A DNA stretch of 64,000 nucleotides from Herpetosiphon giganteus. GTDB lineage: Bacteria; Chloroflexota; Chloroflexia; Chloroflexales; Herpetosiphonaceae. Position numbers and translations under genes: made by a program. Location of the stretch: contig NZ_JAFBCZ010000005.1 of the NCBI RefSeq assembly GCF_016907925.1, forward strand, positions 224,597 through 288,596, read 5' to 3'. Numbering within the stretch: the first letter of the stretch is position 1; every line of letters begins with the position of its first letter. The notes under the pieces were generated by a model that was not told where the DNA came from, did not search any database, and saw only the letters and a list, made by a program, of their open reading frames with translations. Shown here one piece after another: positions 42,384 to 49,915 of the stretch.

Positions 42384-42998
42384 TTATTGGCGAACGCCAG
42401 CATTGTTGATCTCGTTGGGATCAAGTTTGACCGTGCGTTGGCCAGTCATTGGGTCAAAATTAGCTTGTGGGCTTGGCGCAGGATTCGCATTCACCCGTTG
42501 GCCCGTCATTGGATCGAATGGTGATTGGCTGCTTGGCGGCGTGTTGTTGACCGCTGGCTCAAAGCCGGTATTGATCACGCTTGGCGTGCTTGGTTTGCGG
42601 CGTACTTTGCTGCGCGCCGTATTCCACCAAGCGCGGTAGGTTGCGCTAGTGTTGGTTTTGCCAAAGGCCAAGGGTGCTGCAAGTGCTAGCACAACAATGG
42701 CTGGCACATAGAACAGAATTCGCAAGAAGCTTTCGCCAAATAACGTCGTGCCAGCACCAAACAGAATCAGCGAAACCCCAACCATGGCGTTGAGTGACCC
42801 AAGCTCCATGTTCCGTGTTCGCAATAGATTCATCAGTTCAGTGCGATTGCCGAAGAGCAGCAAGCTCCCAGTAACGAGTGGCACAAGCGCCCCAACAATA
42901 TTGGTAACGATATTGGCGATCATAATTAGCGCTATGATTGCAACCACAACAACGACCACTGTTCCAACAGTCATCATGGTATTGCGTTGATTTTTCAT
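42384..42998 (-). CDS. Membrane protein with duplicated FDPMTGQR motif
   Basis: 204 aa with AGGAGG before the ATG. Four helices occupy residues ~8-125 (VGTVVVVVVAIIALIMIA; IVGALVPLVTGSLLLF; LNAMVGVSLILFGAGTTLF; ILFYVPAIVVLALAAPLAF). The C-terminal ~75 residues are cytoplasmic or outside, Pro/Asn-rich, and hold two copies of (S/N)-P/A-FDPMTGQR about 22 residues apart. I do not recognise a family. Short F-D-P-x-T-G repeats occur in other bacterial tails and may be docking motifs. It is a single gene. Confidence 0.8.
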   Translation of the reverse strand: MKNQRNTMMTVGTVVVVVVAIIALIMIANIVTNIVGALVPLVTGSLLLFGNRTELMNLLRTRNMELGSLNAMVGVSLILFGAGTTLFGESFLRILFYVPAIVVLALAAPLAFGKTNTSATYRAWWNTARSKVRRKPSTPSVINTGFEPAVNNTPPSSQSPFDPMTGQRVNANPAPSPQANFDPMTGQRTVKLDPNEINNAGVRQ

Positions 42999-43073
42999 CA
43001 GAACCTCCTAGAACGGGTAAACCCCCGTTTGGTTTGCTGTTGATGATACGGTAGCAGGCTCTGAATTGTTGCG

Positions 43074-43709
43074 TTAACGTTTTGATAGTGCCAAGCGAAT
43101 GCCAAAGCCAAACAGAATGAACCCCGTGCTGCCTTCGATCCAAGCCCGCACCCGTGGCTTGAGCATCCAACTGCGCATTTTATCCAAACTCAGGGTAATT
43201 AAGCCCAACCAAACAATCCCCAGCACAAAGTGAATCGAGGTCAATAATAACGAACGCAACATCACCGTATCGCTTGGACGAATAAATTGGGGCAAGAACG
43301 CCAGATAGAACAGGGCAACTTTGGGGTTCAGCACATTGGTTATCAACCCTTCGCGGTAGGCCTGCCATGGGTTGGCGCTTGGTTCGCTCGTGGTTGCTAG
43401 TTCGTCGGTTGATTGGGTTTGGTTGAAGGCGCTGCGCAACGATTGCAAGCCAAGATAACATAAATACAGCGCACCAGCCCATTTTACGACACTAAATGCC
43501 ATTGCCGAACGAGTAAGAATCAGCGATAGGCCAAGCCCTGAGAGGATTGCATGAAAGAATAAACCTGAGCTAACGCCGAGGGTTGCCAGTAGGCCAGCTT
43601 TGCGGCCACGGGCCAAAACATTGCGCATCACCAACATCGTATCCGCGCCTGGGGTGATGGTGAGTAACGCAACGGCGAGGGTATAGCCAATCAACTGAGC
43701 ATCAAACAT
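43074..43709 (-). CDS. LysE/RhtB family amino-acid exporter
   Basis: 211 aa from ATG 43709 with GGGAG 6 nt upstream. The opening LIGYTLAVALLTITPGADTMLVMRN matches the family signature, followed by five more helices, GVSSGLFFH and GLITNVLNPKVALFYLAFLPQF. It exports amino acids such as homoserine, threonine or lysine by proton exchange. The substrate is unknown. The threonine dehydrogenase nearby may be coincidence. Confidence 0.92.
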   Translation of the reverse strand: MFDAQLIGYTLAVALLTITPGADTMLVMRNVLARGRKAGLLATLGVSSGLFFHAILSGLGLSLILTRSAMAFSVVKWAGALYLCYLGLQSLRSAFNQTQSTDELATTSEPSANPWQAYREGLITNVLNPKVALFYLAFLPQFIRPSDTVMLRSLLLTSIHFVLGIVWLGLITLSLDKMRSWMLKPRVRAWIEGSTGFILFGFGIRLALSKR

Positions 43710-43727
43710 GGCGTGCTCCCCATCCAA

Positions 43728-43759
43728 TAAAGCCCCGCACTTATTGATTGAGCGGGGCT
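43728..43759 (-). terminator. Terminator after gatC
   Basis: An 8-bp stem AGCCCCGC/GCGGGGCT with a 13-nt loop, followed on the minus strand by TTTATT, 11 nt past the gatC stop. Confidence 0.7.
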
Positions 43760-43770
43760 GAGCTTAGTCT

Positions 43771-44061
43771 TTATTCCTCGAAAACGGCTTTGACGCGGAA
43801 ATAATCGCCTTGGCGGTCGGGGGCGTTGGCCAGCGCGGCATCAACTGGCAAACTCGATGTTACCGCATCGACCCGCGTGACATTGGTTAAATCGGTCACT
43901 TGAGCGGTAATCGGCACATCAGTCACATCAACTGCTTGCAATAGCTCAATATGGTCGAGAATCGAGGAAAGCTGCAAACGCATGCGCTCCATCTCATCAT
44001 CGGCCAATTTTAAACGAGCAAGGTGTGCGACTTGGCGCACTTGTTCAGGGGTTAACGACAT
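43771..44061 (-). CDS. gatC: Aspartyl/glutamyl-tRNA(Asn/Gln) amidotransferase subunit C
   Basis: 96 aa from ATG 44061 with GAGGA 4 nt upstream. The sequence (MSLTPEQVRQVAHLARLKL, then LSSILDHIELLQAVD, then V..T......LPVDAALANAP and the final DYFRVKAVFEE) is typical GatC at normal length. GatC stabilises the GatA-GatB amidotransferase, which converts mischarged Glu-tRNA(Gln) or Asp-tRNA(Asn). gatA and gatB are not in the window. The open frame extends upstream to 44307, but that part overlaps a small membrane-protein gene in another frame. Confidence 0.93.
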   Translation of the reverse strand: MSLTPEQVRQVAHLARLKLADDEMERMRLQLSSILDHIELLQAVDVTDVPITAQVTDLTNVTRVDAVTSSLPVDAALANAPDRQGDYFRVKAVFEE

Positions 44062-44078
44062 AACATCCTCACAATTAA

Positions 44079-44258
44079 CTACGAGCGCGAACGGTAGCCC
44101 ATAATCGCCCCGCCTATGACCGAAAGCAACAGCACAACGATGAGCACTGGTTGATCGATTTTGAGTACCCAACCAACCATACTGGCCATCATGCCACTGA
44201 AAATTCCACTGCCTATTGCATAGCCAAGCCGATTTGGCTGCGATTTTGGTTTTGCCAT
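44079..44258 (-). CDS. Small two-helix membrane protein upstream of gatC
   Basis: 59 aa, ATG at 44258 preceded by GAGG, TAG at 44079-44081, then 17 nt to gatC. A basic start (MAKPKSQPNRLG) is followed by two hydrophobic helices (GYAIGSGIFSGMMASMVGWV and PVLIVVLLLSVIGGAIMGY) and RSRS at the end, which predicts both ends inside. The glycine-zipper pattern faintly resembles AtpZ-like small proteins, but I would not name it so. The gene explains the open frame upstream of gatC. Confidence 0.68.
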   Translation of the reverse strand: MAKPKSQPNRLGYAIGSGIFSGMMASMVGWVLKIDQPVLIVVLLLSVIGGAIMGYRSRS

Positions 44259-44353
44259 TGCTGCCTCGATTGTACCAGATTTCGTTCTGGGAACTTTTAT
44301 GAATCACCTAGCGTTAGTCTAGCATAAACAAATCAGTTGAAAGGAATCTTCCA

Positions 44354-45160
44354 GTGCTTCGACGAATTACGGCAATTGCTGCCCTTTTGATTTTGACTGC
44401 TTGTGGTGGCCAAACCACCCCAACCACCGTTCCCACCACTGCTGGCGGGAATCAGACTATCGCCACCGCAACGCCTGCGGTTACTAGTGCCTATGCTTAT
44501 GATACCAGCGCCGCAGTAACAATTTTGGAATTGCGCAATGAAGGTGGGTTTGTGACCCCACTTTATAATAAATTGTTGGCAGTACCCCAGTTTCGCTTGT
44601 ATGGCAATGGCGAGTTGATTTACCAATATTATGATGCAGATGGCAAAATGTTCTGGCAACAAACCACCCTCAGCGAGAACCAAATTAAGCAATTGCTGAG
44701 CGATGTACTTGGCGCTGAAAAAGATTTCTGTCTCGATACGTCACTGGGCGATCCAGAACCAATGATCTCAGATGTTAATGTAACCACCTTGACTGTGAAT
44801 TTGACTGATGGTTCGTGCAGTGCCCAAGCCTATGCTGCTTTTTCAGAACAACGCTCGGGCTTGAATGCTGACGGCCAACGTCGTTTCGTGCAATTCCGCA
44901 AAGCTTTGGCAGCCGTTGAAACTTTGATGAAGGCCGAAACTAAGCCTTATCAAGCCCAAGGTGTGACGATTTACTTGGAGCCAGCAGCTGCCGAAGAGCT
45001 GGCAACTGCCGCAGAGTGGACGTTCAAGGCCGAGTTGCGCGAAGGCAATGTCGTGACCGATAGCGAAGCCGCCGCGATTCTCGAATTTGCTGGCCAGCCA
45101 ACCTTGGTCAAAGCTGGTGATAAAGCATTCCGCGTGTTGGCAGTGCCAATTTTGCCATAA
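44354..45160 (+). CDS. Lipoprotein of unknown function
   Basis: 268 aa with a GTG start and AAAGGA upstream. A lipoprotein signal peptide ends in the lipobox LTAC with the modified Cys at residue 17. A Thr/Pro-rich spacer (GGQTTPTTVPTTAGG) follows, then a folded alpha/beta part (residues ~50-268) with LRNEGGFVTPLYNKLL and VPQFRLYGNGELIYQYYD. No catalytic motif is seen. It is divergent from the small membrane protein/gatC genes. The region after it carries three copies of a GC-rich repeat. Confidence 0.86.
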   Translation: MLRRITAIAALLILTACGGQTTPTTVPTTAGGNQTIATATPAVTSAYAYDTSAAVTILELRNEGGFVTPLYNKLLAVPQFRLYGNGELIYQYYDADGKMFWQQTTLSENQIKQLLSDVLGAEKDFCLDTSLGDPEPMISDVNVTTLTVNLTDGSCSAQAYAAFSEQRSGLNADGQRRFVQFRKALAAVETLMKAETKPYQAQGVTIYLEPAAAEELATAAEWTFKAELREGNVVTDSEAAAILEFAGQPTLVKAGDKAFRVLAVPILP

Positions 45161-45210
45161 CTGAATCCCTCAGCTCTCAACCTGCTTCTTTCAAAGGTGG
45201 GCAGTTAAGA

Positions 45211-45254
45211 TGCCCTCACCCCAACCCCTCTCCCGTGGCGCGGGCGAGGGGCTT
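45211..45254. repeat. GC-rich dispersed repeat, copy A
   Basis: TGCCCTCACCCCAACCCC followed by TCTCCC and a GCGCGGGCGAGGGG end. It is the inverse orientation of the copy at 1046-1089 and of copy B, with which it forms an inverted pair. Confidence 0.75.
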
Positions 45255-45290
45255 TTGGTTGTGTGGCATGATTGGTGGTGAAAACGGGTG

Positions 45291-45340
45291 CTCCTCCTCG
45301 CCCGCGTCCAGTGGGAGAGGGGGTTGGGGAGTGAGGGCAT
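45291..45340. repeat. GC-rich dispersed repeat, copy B
   Basis: CTCCTCCTCGCCCGCG, then GGGAGAGGGGGTTGGGG and AGTGAGGGCAT. Same orientation as the copy at 1046. Confidence 0.75.
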
Positions 45341-45377
45341 GTTTGACCACCACGCTTTTTTAAAACCTACCCTTGAA

Positions 45378-45401
45378 AGGAGAGGGGGTTGGGGGGTGAG
45401 G
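45378..45401. repeat. GC-rich dispersed repeat, copy C (half unit)
   Basis: Only the G-rich half (GGAGAGGGGGTTGGGG plus GGTGAGGGG) is present, immediately before the stop of the zinc-ribbon gene at 45406. Confidence 0.65.
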
Positions 45402-45405
45402 GGAC

Positions 45406-45726
45406 TTACTTAACGGCGTTGATCAGCACCATCACAATAATCAAGCCAGCTAAGGCGGCTAAACCAAATTGATGCGTAATATTCGCATAGCGGCCTTGGC
45501 GAATTTCAAGCGGCAGCACTTCTTTGGGCACAACTTGGCGACGCAAGCAGTTGGGGCAGGTTTCAACATACTGATGGCTGGTAATCAGGCCAAAAATAAA
45601 ATATAAATGAATATAGCTGTAAATGAAATGAACATTAAAGGGGACGTTTAATTGACAGCCTGGGCAGCCATGCCAAAACGTTTTTAATGTATCAACAACA
45701 TTACTGCGTTTGCCAAAAAAGATCAT
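45406..45726 (-). CDS. Zinc-ribbon protein with one C-terminal membrane helix
   Basis: 106 aa. The opening MIFFGKRSN and two CxxC pairs (CPGC at ~21 and CPNC at ~58) match the small zinc-ribbon family that begins with an F-F-G strand. A C-terminal helix (LAALAGLIIVMVLINAV) anchors it in the membrane. The function of the family is unknown. It lies 18 nt downstream of the methyltransferase gene. Confidence 0.78.
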   Translation of the reverse strand: MIFFGKRSNVVDTLKTFWHGCPGCQLNVPFNVHFIYSYIHLYFIFGLITSHQYVETCPNCLRRQVVPKEVLPLEIRQGRYANITHQFGLAALAGLIIVMVLINAVK

Positions 45727-45744
45727 TCTAGGATTATCCTCTCT

Positions 45745-46422
45745 CTATTCGTCGTTAATTGGCTCGCCAGTGGCGCGATCAAGGCGTGGGCGCAAGAAGT
45801 TGTAGACCGCACCGCGCCGATTGGCGCTCAGTTTGCTCCAGGTTAGGCTGATAATTTCGTGCAAATGCTCAGGATTGAGTTTATTGATCATGCCGCTGCG
45901 CACCAGCAATCGCTGCAAACCGCCGCGTGGCTCTAACCCAATATCAACTGTAGCTGTGCCTGCAATTGAGCAGCCATCTTCGGCAACGCGCAATAATTCG
46001 TCAATTAATGTTTCGGCGTGTGGCACAACCTGCAAGCCATTTAATGTCACAATTTGGCTGAATTGGTCGGCATGAAAGGGCAGCGCTGTCATATCGGCAC
46101 AAATTAAATGCACATTGATAATGCCTTTTTTTGTTAGCTCAGCTTGGGCCGCTTTGAGCATTGGCATGGCCAAATCGATGCCAACCACCTGTAAATTGGG
46201 GCGTTGCGCATACAGATCGAGAGTTAATCGGCCAGTGCCGATCGGCGCTTCGATTGCCCAACCGTCGTGCTGCAAGGCTTTTGCCACCAGCGCTGTTTGT
46301 TCAGTGCCAGCCATTCCCAGCCAACGAAAAACCCCATGATGCACCAGCAAATCATAGGCACGGGGAAATTTATAAGGCAATTGCTGAATCAAAGGACGCA
46401 GGCCAGCTAAAAAGCGCTTCAC
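45745..46422 (-). CDS. Class I SAM-dependent methyltransferase
   Basis: 225 aa using GTG 46422, with GGAG 9 nt upstream; ATG 46431 is in frame but sits on the ribosome site. SAM-binding motif I is altered to EAPIGTGRLTLDL (usual E/D-x-G-x-G-x-G). Motif II is VVGIDLAMPML, motif III ICADMTALPFHADQFSQIV, with a later NGLQVVPH. It resembles the UbiE/MenG-like methyltransferase group acting on small or lipid substrates. The target is unknown. Gene order with the zinc-ribbon gene suggests one transcript. Confidence 0.85.
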   Translation of the reverse strand: MKRFLAGLRPLIQQLPYKFPRAYDLLVHHGVFRWLGMAGTEQTALVAKALQHDGWAIEAPIGTGRLTLDLYAQRPNLQVVGIDLAMPMLKAAQAELTKKGIINVHLICADMTALPFHADQFSQIVTLNGLQVVPHAETLIDELLRVAEDGCSIAGTATVDIGLEPRGGLQRLLVRSGMINKLNPEHLHEIISLTWSKLSANRRGAVYNFLRPRLDRATGEPINDE

Positions 46423-46471
46423 AACGATCATCTCCAATTAAAAGACCTGCTGTATTATAGCCAAATCTGAA

Positions 46472-46756
46472 TTATTTGCGACTAAACCAGCCGCGAATCG
46501 TCAACATCCAATTGCGAATGCCAAGCGCCAAGCCCAACGCCGCCGCACCAAACGCCACCAATCCCAGCCAGCGAATTTGCCAGATTGCGCTGCCAACTAA
46601 CGCCAGCACGGTAATCACAACACACATATCAATCAACCAACGCTGCTGTTGTGAGCTTTGATACGTGCTGCGCTGGCTGATGCGCTGCCAAAGCCAACCG
46701 CCCAAGGTTATGAGCGCAATCCATTCCCAAACCGATAACCGCATGAGCCACCGCAT
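46472..46756 (-). CDS. Small integral membrane protein
   Basis: 94 aa with AGGAG before the ATG. Three helices are visible (VWEWIALITLGGWLW, MCVVITVLALVGSAIW, WLGLVAFGAAALGLALGI), with a Gln/Ser-rich basic loop between the first two (QRSTYQSSQQQR) and a basic tail. I do not recognise a family. It lies between the hydrolase and methyltransferase genes on the same strand. Confidence 0.72.
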   Translation of the reverse strand: MRWLMRLSVWEWIALITLGGWLWQRISQRSTYQSSQQQRWLIDMCVVITVLALVGSAIWQIRWLGLVAFGAAALGLALGIRNWMLTIRGWFSRK

Positions 46757-46799
46757 AAACGCTCCTGACGCTCAATAACGCTGGCCTATTATTGCACGT

Positions 46800-47675
46800 T
46801 TAGGCAGTTTTTTCGATCCATGCGCCAACTTCACGGTTGACATAAGCTTCTTGTTCTGCATATGGTAAATGCCCAACTTTGGGAATTGCCAAGAGATCGG
46901 CGTGAGGAAGCGTCAATTTAAGCCATTGGGCCTGCTTAAATGGCACAATCGGATCGTGTTGACCATGCACAATTAATGTCGGAACAGTAGTTGGTTTGGC
47001 CAGAATCAAGGGCCGTAAATCGGCATGCTTGAGCACGGTTGTGATGCCAGCGATGCCTGCAATCGGCGTTTGTTGCATTTGGCCATAGCCATCACGAATC
47101 GTTTTAATCACTTTGGGGTTACTATAAAAGCCTTGACGATCTTTGATAAAGGCAACCAGCGATTTAGAAAAAGCCCAATGGCTATAGCGGCCCAAGCCCA
47201 GCGAGCTATGAATAATCGCCTTGAGCAAGCTTGGTTTGCCAACAAAACGCTGCCATAAACTCACAATTCCAGTGAGTTCCGACCAAACGACTGGCGAGAT
47301 GACGATTAGGCGTTTGGCCAATTCGGGGGCTTGGTGGGCAATGCCCAAGGCAATCAGGCCGCCTGTCGAGTGACCAATAATCGTAGCTGGCTGGCCATTG
47401 CTAATTTTCTTGAGGCTGGCGATTCCGGTTTCAATCAAATGCTCTTGGGTCCAGCGGCTCCATTGCTTATTTGGTTGATTGGGCACAGCGCCATGGCCGG
47501 GCAAGCCAACAAGTTGCACTTCGCCATGCGGCCACAGCGCATCCCACAGCCAAAAACGGTTTACAGCGGTGATGCCATGCCATGCGATAAATTGCTCAGC
47601 GCCAGTGCTGCGTTGTAAAACCCGAATCGCCTCTGCGCCAACCGTGCCCTGAACGCTGATTGTATATTCATCCAT
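46800..47675 (-). CDS. Alpha/beta hydrolase
   Basis: 291 aa. The oxyanion region is AWHGITAVNRFW. The nucleophile elbow is GHSTGG (Ser ~103), the acid residue is in IVHGQHDPIVP, and the catalytic His is in KVGHLPYAEQ. No signal peptide is visible. It probably cleaves an ester or related bond. It is divergent from a TetR-family gene, with a perfect palindrome between them, so it is a likely target of that repressor. GAGGAG lies before the ATG. Confidence 0.9.
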   Translation of the reverse strand: MDEYTISVQGTVGAEAIRVLQRSTGAEQFIAWHGITAVNRFWLWDALWPHGEVQLVGLPGHGAVPNQPNKQWSRWTQEHLIETGIASLKKISNGQPATIIGHSTGGLIALGIAHQAPELAKRLIVISPVVWSELTGIVSLWQRFVGKPSLLKAIIHSSLGLGRYSHWAFSKSLVAFIKDRQGFYSNPKVIKTIRDGYGQMQQTPIAGIAGITTVLKHADLRPLILAKPTTVPTLIVHGQHDPIVPFKQAQWLKLTLPHADLLAIPKVGHLPYAEQEAYVNREVGAWIEKTA

Positions 47676-47762
47676 GGGATGCTCCTCGTATGGCCATGAA
47701 TTGCTTGCGCTTGTAAACGCAACTTTCCTGCATTATGCGCTAACTATAGAATAATTTTTGGC

Positions 47763-47785
47763 TTAATGCAAGAAACTTGCATTAA
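47763..47785. promoter_or_regulatory. Perfect palindromic operator in the hydrolase/TetR divergent region
   Basis: Arms TTAATGCAAG and CTTGCATTAA separated by AAA. The site ends 18 nt before the TetR start codon and lies 88 nt from the hydrolase start. Size and symmetry fit a TetR-family dimer binding site, suggesting autoregulation and control of the divergent hydrolase. Confidence 0.75.
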
Positions 47786-47802
47786 TAATAGAAGGATTGT
47801 TG

Positions 47803-48426
47803 ATGATGAAACCAGAGCCATCGGAAGCAGAGCACGAACACGATACCGTGTATCAATCATTGTTGCATCGCCAACGTCCAGGTGGGCGCAGCGCCAAAGT
47901 CCATGCGGCAGTGTTGCAAGCAACTGGCGAGCTGCTGCTCGAACAGGGCTATGCGCAATTACGCATCGGCGATGTGGCCCAACGCGCGGGCGTGCATGAA
48001 ACCTCGATCTATCGGCGCTGGAAAACCAAAGCCATGTTGGTGGCCGATACGGTCTTGGCATTGTTTGATCAACATGTGCCAAACCCCGACACTGGAGCGT
48101 TTCGCGATGATGTTTTGAGCTTTTTGCCCAGTTTGGTGCGTTATTTGCAATCACCTGAGGGTGCTGCACTCAGTCGCGCGTGTGTTGATGTTTCTAATCT
48201 GGCCGAAGCTGCTGAGGCGCGCCAAGCGGTTTGGGGGATTTGGGTGGCGCAATTTGCGGTTTTGGTGGAGCGGGCGATTGGGCGCGGCGAATTGCCAGCG
48301 GCAACCAATGCCCAAATCTTCCTAGAGATGTTGATTGGGCCGTTTTTCTTGCGTTTGTTGGTAACTGGCGAACCATTTCACGAGGATATGGCGACCCATG
48401 TGATCGACCTGCTGTTACGCCATTAA
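47803..48426 (+). CDS. TetR/AcrR family transcriptional regulator
   Basis: 207 aa from ATG 47803 with AAGGA upstream. The N-terminal helix-turn-helix (GRSAKVHAAVLQATGELLLEQGYAQLRIGDVAQRAGVHETSIYRRW in outline) is typical. The C-terminal ~140 residues are helical and form the ligand and dimer domain. Position and the adjacent palindrome indicate that it represses itself and probably the divergent hydrolase gene. The inducer is unknown. A shared terminator follows. Confidence 0.92.
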   Translation: MMKPEPSEAEHEHDTVYQSLLHRQRPGGRSAKVHAAVLQATGELLLEQGYAQLRIGDVAQRAGVHETSIYRRWKTKAMLVADTVLALFDQHVPNPDTGAFRDDVLSFLPSLVRYLQSPEGAALSRACVDVSNLAEAAEARQAVWGIWVAQFAVLVERAIGRGELPAATNAQIFLEMLIGPFFLRLLVTGEPFHEDMATHVIDLLLRH

Positions 48427-48429
48427 CGC

Positions 48430-48465
48430 AAAACAACGCAATCATTTGAACAATTGCGTTGTTTT
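48430..48465. terminator. Bidirectional terminator between convergent genes
   Basis: A 13-bp stem AAAACAACGCAAT/ATTGCGTTGTTTT with a 10-nt loop. The T-rich ends on both strands serve tetR and the repeat-protein gene at 48479. Confidence 0.8.
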
Positions 48466-48478
48466 GGGTTAATCAAGT

Positions 48479-48901
48479 TTAGTGATTTTTTTGTTTGTCT
48501 ACTTGCTCGCGAGCTTTTTGGGCTGCATTTTGAGCTGCTTCTGCCACATTGCGCGCTTTTTCTGCCGCAGCATCGGTTGGATTTGGATTTTCATCGCGAT
48601 CACGACCAACTAAGCCGCCAGCAAAATCTTTGGTATATTCGGCAAAGCCACGATCGTGGGGAGTATCGGCTTCGCCGTCTTCGCGGCGTTCGTGAGCGCG
48701 ATCGTTGCCGAACATGTTGCTGACAAAATCTTTGGTATATTCGACAATGCCACGGTCGCGTGGTTTGTTTGATTCTTCTTCAGCGTTTTGGGTTACTGGT
48801 GCGTTATTTGGCGTTTCATCGCGATCAAACAAATTTTGAATAAAATCTTTGGCTTTTTCGCCAAAACCAGGTTCATCGTGATTTTTTTGTTCGTTGTTCA
48901 T
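48479..48901 (-). CDS. Hydrophilic repeat protein, LEA-like tail
   Basis: 140 aa from ATG 48901 with GGAGG upstream. Three copies of a short unit occur: EKAKDFIQNLFDRD, EYTKDFVSNMFGNDR and EYTKDFAGGLVGRDR. The last two are preceded by DRG(I/F)(V/A). The C-terminal ~40 residues are an Ala/Lys/Glu-rich helix (AAAEKARNVAEAAQNAAQKA) like LEA or stress proteins. It is highly charged with no membrane segment. It is probably a stress or desiccation protein; no named family is recognised. It lies 19 nt after the rhomboid gene and is likely co-transcribed. Confidence 0.78.
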   Translation of the reverse strand: MNNEQKNHDEPGFGEKAKDFIQNLFDRDETPNNAPVTQNAEEESNKPRDRGIVEYTKDFVSNMFGNDRAHERREDGEADTPHDRGFAEYTKDFAGGLVGRDRDENPNPTDAAAEKARNVAEAAQNAAQKAREQVDKQKNH

Positions 48902-48920
48902 TATCAATTCCTCCAAATAA

Positions 48921-49610
48921 TTAGGCTTTCGGGCGTTGAGCCAATTGCGGGGCTGGTTGAATGCGGCTTAGTACAAAGCCAATCACAACCCCAGCGATAA
49001 AGCCACCAGCATGGGCAGCATAAGCAACGCCGCCGCTAGTTTGGCTGGTTGTTGTAATGGTGGCGAAAGTGGCAATGAATTGTTGCACTGCCCACAAGCC
49101 AATCATCATCCAAGCAGGAACCGTTTGCACGAAACGACCGAGCAAGACTTTAACCGAATTGCTGCGGAACATAACGATATAGGCTCCAAGTATCCCCGAA
49201 ATTGCGCCTGATGCTCCGACGCTGGGAATTCCAGCACTCGCTGAGTTAAGGTTAAGCAGAATGTGTGCCGCCGAAGCAATTAAGCCAGTTATCAAATAAA
49301 AAGCTAGATACTTGACATGGCCAAAGGCATCTTCGACGTTATCGCCAAAGACAAATAAAAACAGCATATTGCCGATTAAGTGTGCCCAACCACCATGCAA
49401 AAACATCGAAGTCAACAAGGTGATCCAGCCATCGCCAGCAGCGATGCGTTCAGGCACTGCACCCCAAGTCATTATAAAATCTTGCAAGGCTTGGCTTTCA
49501 CTGCCCAACGAAAGTTCGTAGAAGAACACCAGCACGTTGAGCGCAATTAGGCCATAGGTTACATAGCCGCGCCGCCGGAGTTTGGAGTTATCATCGCCTA
49601 ATGGAAACAT
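48921..49610 (-). CDS. Rhomboid family intramembrane serine protease
   Basis: 229 aa with six helices. Catalytic residues are Ser in GASGAISGILGAYI (~residue 134) and His in AYAAHAGGFIAG (~199). HGGWAHLIGNMLFLFVFG is the conserved oxyanion-side motif. It cuts membrane proteins within the bilayer. GAGGAG lies before the ATG. It sits in a three-gene run with the YtxH-like gene upstream and the repeat protein downstream. Substrates are unknown. Confidence 0.93.
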   Translation of the reverse strand: MFPLGDDNSKLRRRGYVTYGLIALNVLVFFYELSLGSESQALQDFIMTWGAVPERIAAGDGWITLLTSMFLHGGWAHLIGNMLFLFVFGDNVEDAFGHVKYLAFYLITGLIASAAHILLNLNSASAGIPSVGASGAISGILGAYIVMFRSNSVKVLLGRFVQTVPAWMMIGLWAVQQFIATFATITTTSQTSGGVAYAAHAGGFIAGVVIGFVLSRIQPAPQLAQRPKA

Positions 49611-49621
49611 GGTGCTCCTCC

Positions 49622-49873
49622 TTACAAGACGCTGTGCTTTTCAGCACCATTTTGCCAATACTCTTGCTTATCGAGCGCGGCGGCCCCATGCTCGTCGTGT
49701 TCAATTGTGCTCGGTGTGGTTGGCAGGGTTTGATCAAACAAGCCCAAAATGCGTTTTTTCAGCAGTTGGCGGCTTTCAGCCCCAGTTTGGGGTGCTGTTA
49801 GGGCAGCAGTTGCCAACCCTAACAGAAAATATTTGCCTGCCATCCAAATGGTTTTGAAGAAGTGTCCAAACAT
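49622..49873 (-). CDS. YtxH-like small membrane protein
   Basis: 83 aa with a strong GGAGG 7 nt before the ATG. A hydrophobic N-terminal helix (WMAGKYFLLGLATAALTAP) runs into QTGAESRQLLKKRI, which matches the YtxH pattern (G..G...A.L.AP.SG.E.R..L). The rest is hydrophilic. YtxH proteins are general stress proteins of unknown mechanism. It starts the run that continues with the rhomboid protease, 11 nt downstream. Confidence 0.75.
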   Translation of the reverse strand: MFGHFFKTIWMAGKYFLLGLATAALTAPQTGAESRQLLKKRILGLFDQTLPTTPSTIEHDEHGAAALDKQEYWQNGAEKHSVL

Positions 49874-49915
49874 TGCGTTTCCTCCATTGTATTGGTGCTT
49901 GATGCTCGTTTTATG

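Noticed and set aside
44062..44307. N-terminal extension of gatC
   Set aside because: It overlaps the small membrane-protein gene in another frame, and GatC homology begins at ATG 44061.
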